A DNA stretch of 6,564 nt from an uncultured Bacteroidales bacterium (GTDB lineage: Bacteria; Bacteroidota; Bacteroidia; Bacteroidales; Paludibacteraceae), in NCBI GenBank assembly GCA_903899865.1, contig CAIUKZ010000170.1:1-6564 (forward strand), in the 5' to 3' direction. The notes under the pieces were generated by a model. That model was given only the letters and a program-made list of their open reading frames with translations, was not told the DNA's origin and searched no databases. The translations under genes were made by a program, and so were the position numbers. Shown here one piece after another: positions 5,783 through 6,564 of the stretch; the stretch's first letter is position 1; each line of letters begins with the position of its first letter.

Positions 5783-6564
5783 ATGATCACAACAGCAATC
5801 GTAATTCTCAATTGGAACGGAGAGGCATTTATAAAACAATTTCTTCCAAGTGTTTTGGCATTTACTAATGATTATAATACGCGAATCATTGTAGCCGACA
5901 ACGCTTCTACCGACAGTTCAGTGGAACTGTTGAAATCCCATTTTCCTACAGTAGATATTATCCTGCTTGACAAAAACTACGGATTTGCTGGTGGCTATAA
6001 CAGAGCGTTGCAACAGGTTGAAGCAACTTATTATTTGCTCTTAAATTCAGACGTTCAAGTGTCCAATTTGTGGTTAGACCCATTGGTAAATTACATGCAG
6101 CACCACCCTGATGTGGCTGCATGTCAGCCAAAAATCAGGTCGTTTCACGAACCATTCAAGTTTGAACATGCTGGTGCAGCTGGTGGATTTATTGATAAGT
6201 TTGGCTATCCATTTTGTAGGGGGCGTGTGTTTGGCGATGTAGAAGTGGACAATGGTCAGTACGATACGATTATCGACATTTTTTGGGCTACTGGAGCGTG
6301 TTTGATGATTCGCTCACAGGTGTTCTGGGAGGTCGGAGGTTTTGATGAAGATTTTTTTGCTCACATGGAAGAAATTGATCTGTGTTGGCGCATAAAAGGA
6401 CGTGGATACCGCATAGCATGTGTTCCAGAAAGCGTTGTGTTGCATGTAGGAGGCGGAACATTGGGCGTGGAAAGTCCATTTAAAACCTACCTTAACTTTC
6501 GGAATAACCTACTCATGTTGTACAAAAACCTACCTAGTGATACGCTGAAGAATGTGATGCGGTG
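5783..6564 (+). CDS. Family 2 glycosyltransferase (GT-A fold), 3' end outside window
   Basis: This is a nucleotide-sugar-dependent inverting glycosyltransferase of the GT2 family, rhamnosyltransferase (WbbL)-like subgroup, probably acting at the cytoplasmic face of the inner membrane on a lipid-linked or LPS acceptor. The frame stays open to the window end, giving 260 codons. MITTAIVILNWNG (1-13) is the first strand of the GT-A fold. VADNASTDSS (37-46) binds the nucleotide, and NYGFAGGYNRAL (65-76) is the characteristic following loop. LLNSDV (86-91) holds the DxD-equivalent Asp, D90. ATGACLMIRSQVFWEVGGFDEDFF (169-192) and HMEEIDLCWR (194-203) carry the acceptor-side and catalytic-base acidic residues. 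LHVGGGT (220-226) follows. Full-length relatives have about 300-340 residues, so perhaps 40-80 are missing. The ATG is 13 bases after the acyltransferase stop and gives the canonical N-terminus. Family and operon membership are firm; donor sugar and acceptor are not readable. Pairing with a lipid A acyltransferase favours LPS core or a similar surface glycan. Confidence 0.94.
   Translation, partial: MITTAIVILNWNGEAFIKQFLPSVLAFTNDYNTRIIVADNASTDSSVELLKSHFPTVDIILLDKNYGFAGGYNRALQQVEATYYLLLNSDVQVSNLWLDPLVNYMQHHPDVAACQPKIRSFHEPFKFEHAGAAGGFIDKFGYPFCRGRVFGDVEVDNGQYDTIIDIFWATGACLMIRSQVFWEVGGFDEDFFAHMEEIDLCWRIKGRGYRIACVPESVVLHVGGGTLGVESPFKTYLNFRNNLLMLYKNLPSDTLKNVMR

Noticed and set aside
6288..6479. 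Reverse-strand open frame of 63 codons near the window end
   Set aside because: It lies antisense to conserved GT2 motifs (the FDEDFF and HMEEIDLCWR regions), so the + strand reading is the real gene.

Overview
The window looks like Bacteroidota chromosome, most likely order Bacteroidales. Four things point there: two secreted proteins end in type IX secretion (T9SS) C-terminal sorting domains; Fn3-like, GEVED and BspA-type LRR_5 domains occur together; gene starts are A-rich with no Shine-Dalgarno; and one gene has a Bacteroidota-type TAnnTTTG promoter box. Composition is moderately AT-rich. All genes I can support lie on the + strand. No tRNA, rRNA, CRISPR array, insertion sequence or attachment site was seen. 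The domain and family calls come from reading motifs by eye, not from a database search.

Region 1 (1-4020) is a two-gene secretion unit. A short AT-rich leader precedes an 882-residue M6-family (immune inhibitor A-like) zinc metalloprotease. It carries a signal peptide, propeptide, HExxHxxGxxD catalytic domain, Fn3-like domain, GEVED domain and T9SS sorting domain. Fourteen bases later comes a 392-residue BspA-like leucine-rich-repeat protein, also with a signal peptide and a T9SS-like C-terminus. A strong intrinsic terminator follows directly. The two products are probably co-transcribed and both exported to the cell surface or medium.

Region 2 (4021-4846) holds about 340 bases of apparently non-coding DNA. 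A good Bacteroidota promoter candidate then precedes a 114-residue, extremely acidic, arginine-free cytoplasmic protein, closed by its own terminator. I read this protein as two diverged copies of one roughly 40-residue unit.

Region 3 (4882-6564) begins an envelope-polysaccharide/lipid A unit. It has a 295-residue LpxL/HtrB-type lipid A acyltransferase (start reassigned to the ATG at 4882) and, 13 bases downstream, a family 2 glycosyltransferase that runs off the window end. Lipid A acylation and a sugar transferase in tandem suggest LPS or related glycan synthesis.

Nothing here is clearly a new biological system. The points most worth a second look are the internal duplication in the acidic protein, the pairing of protease and LRR protein as T9SS cargo with a non-canonical sorting domain on the second, and the very short gap between a terminator and the acyltransferase start.
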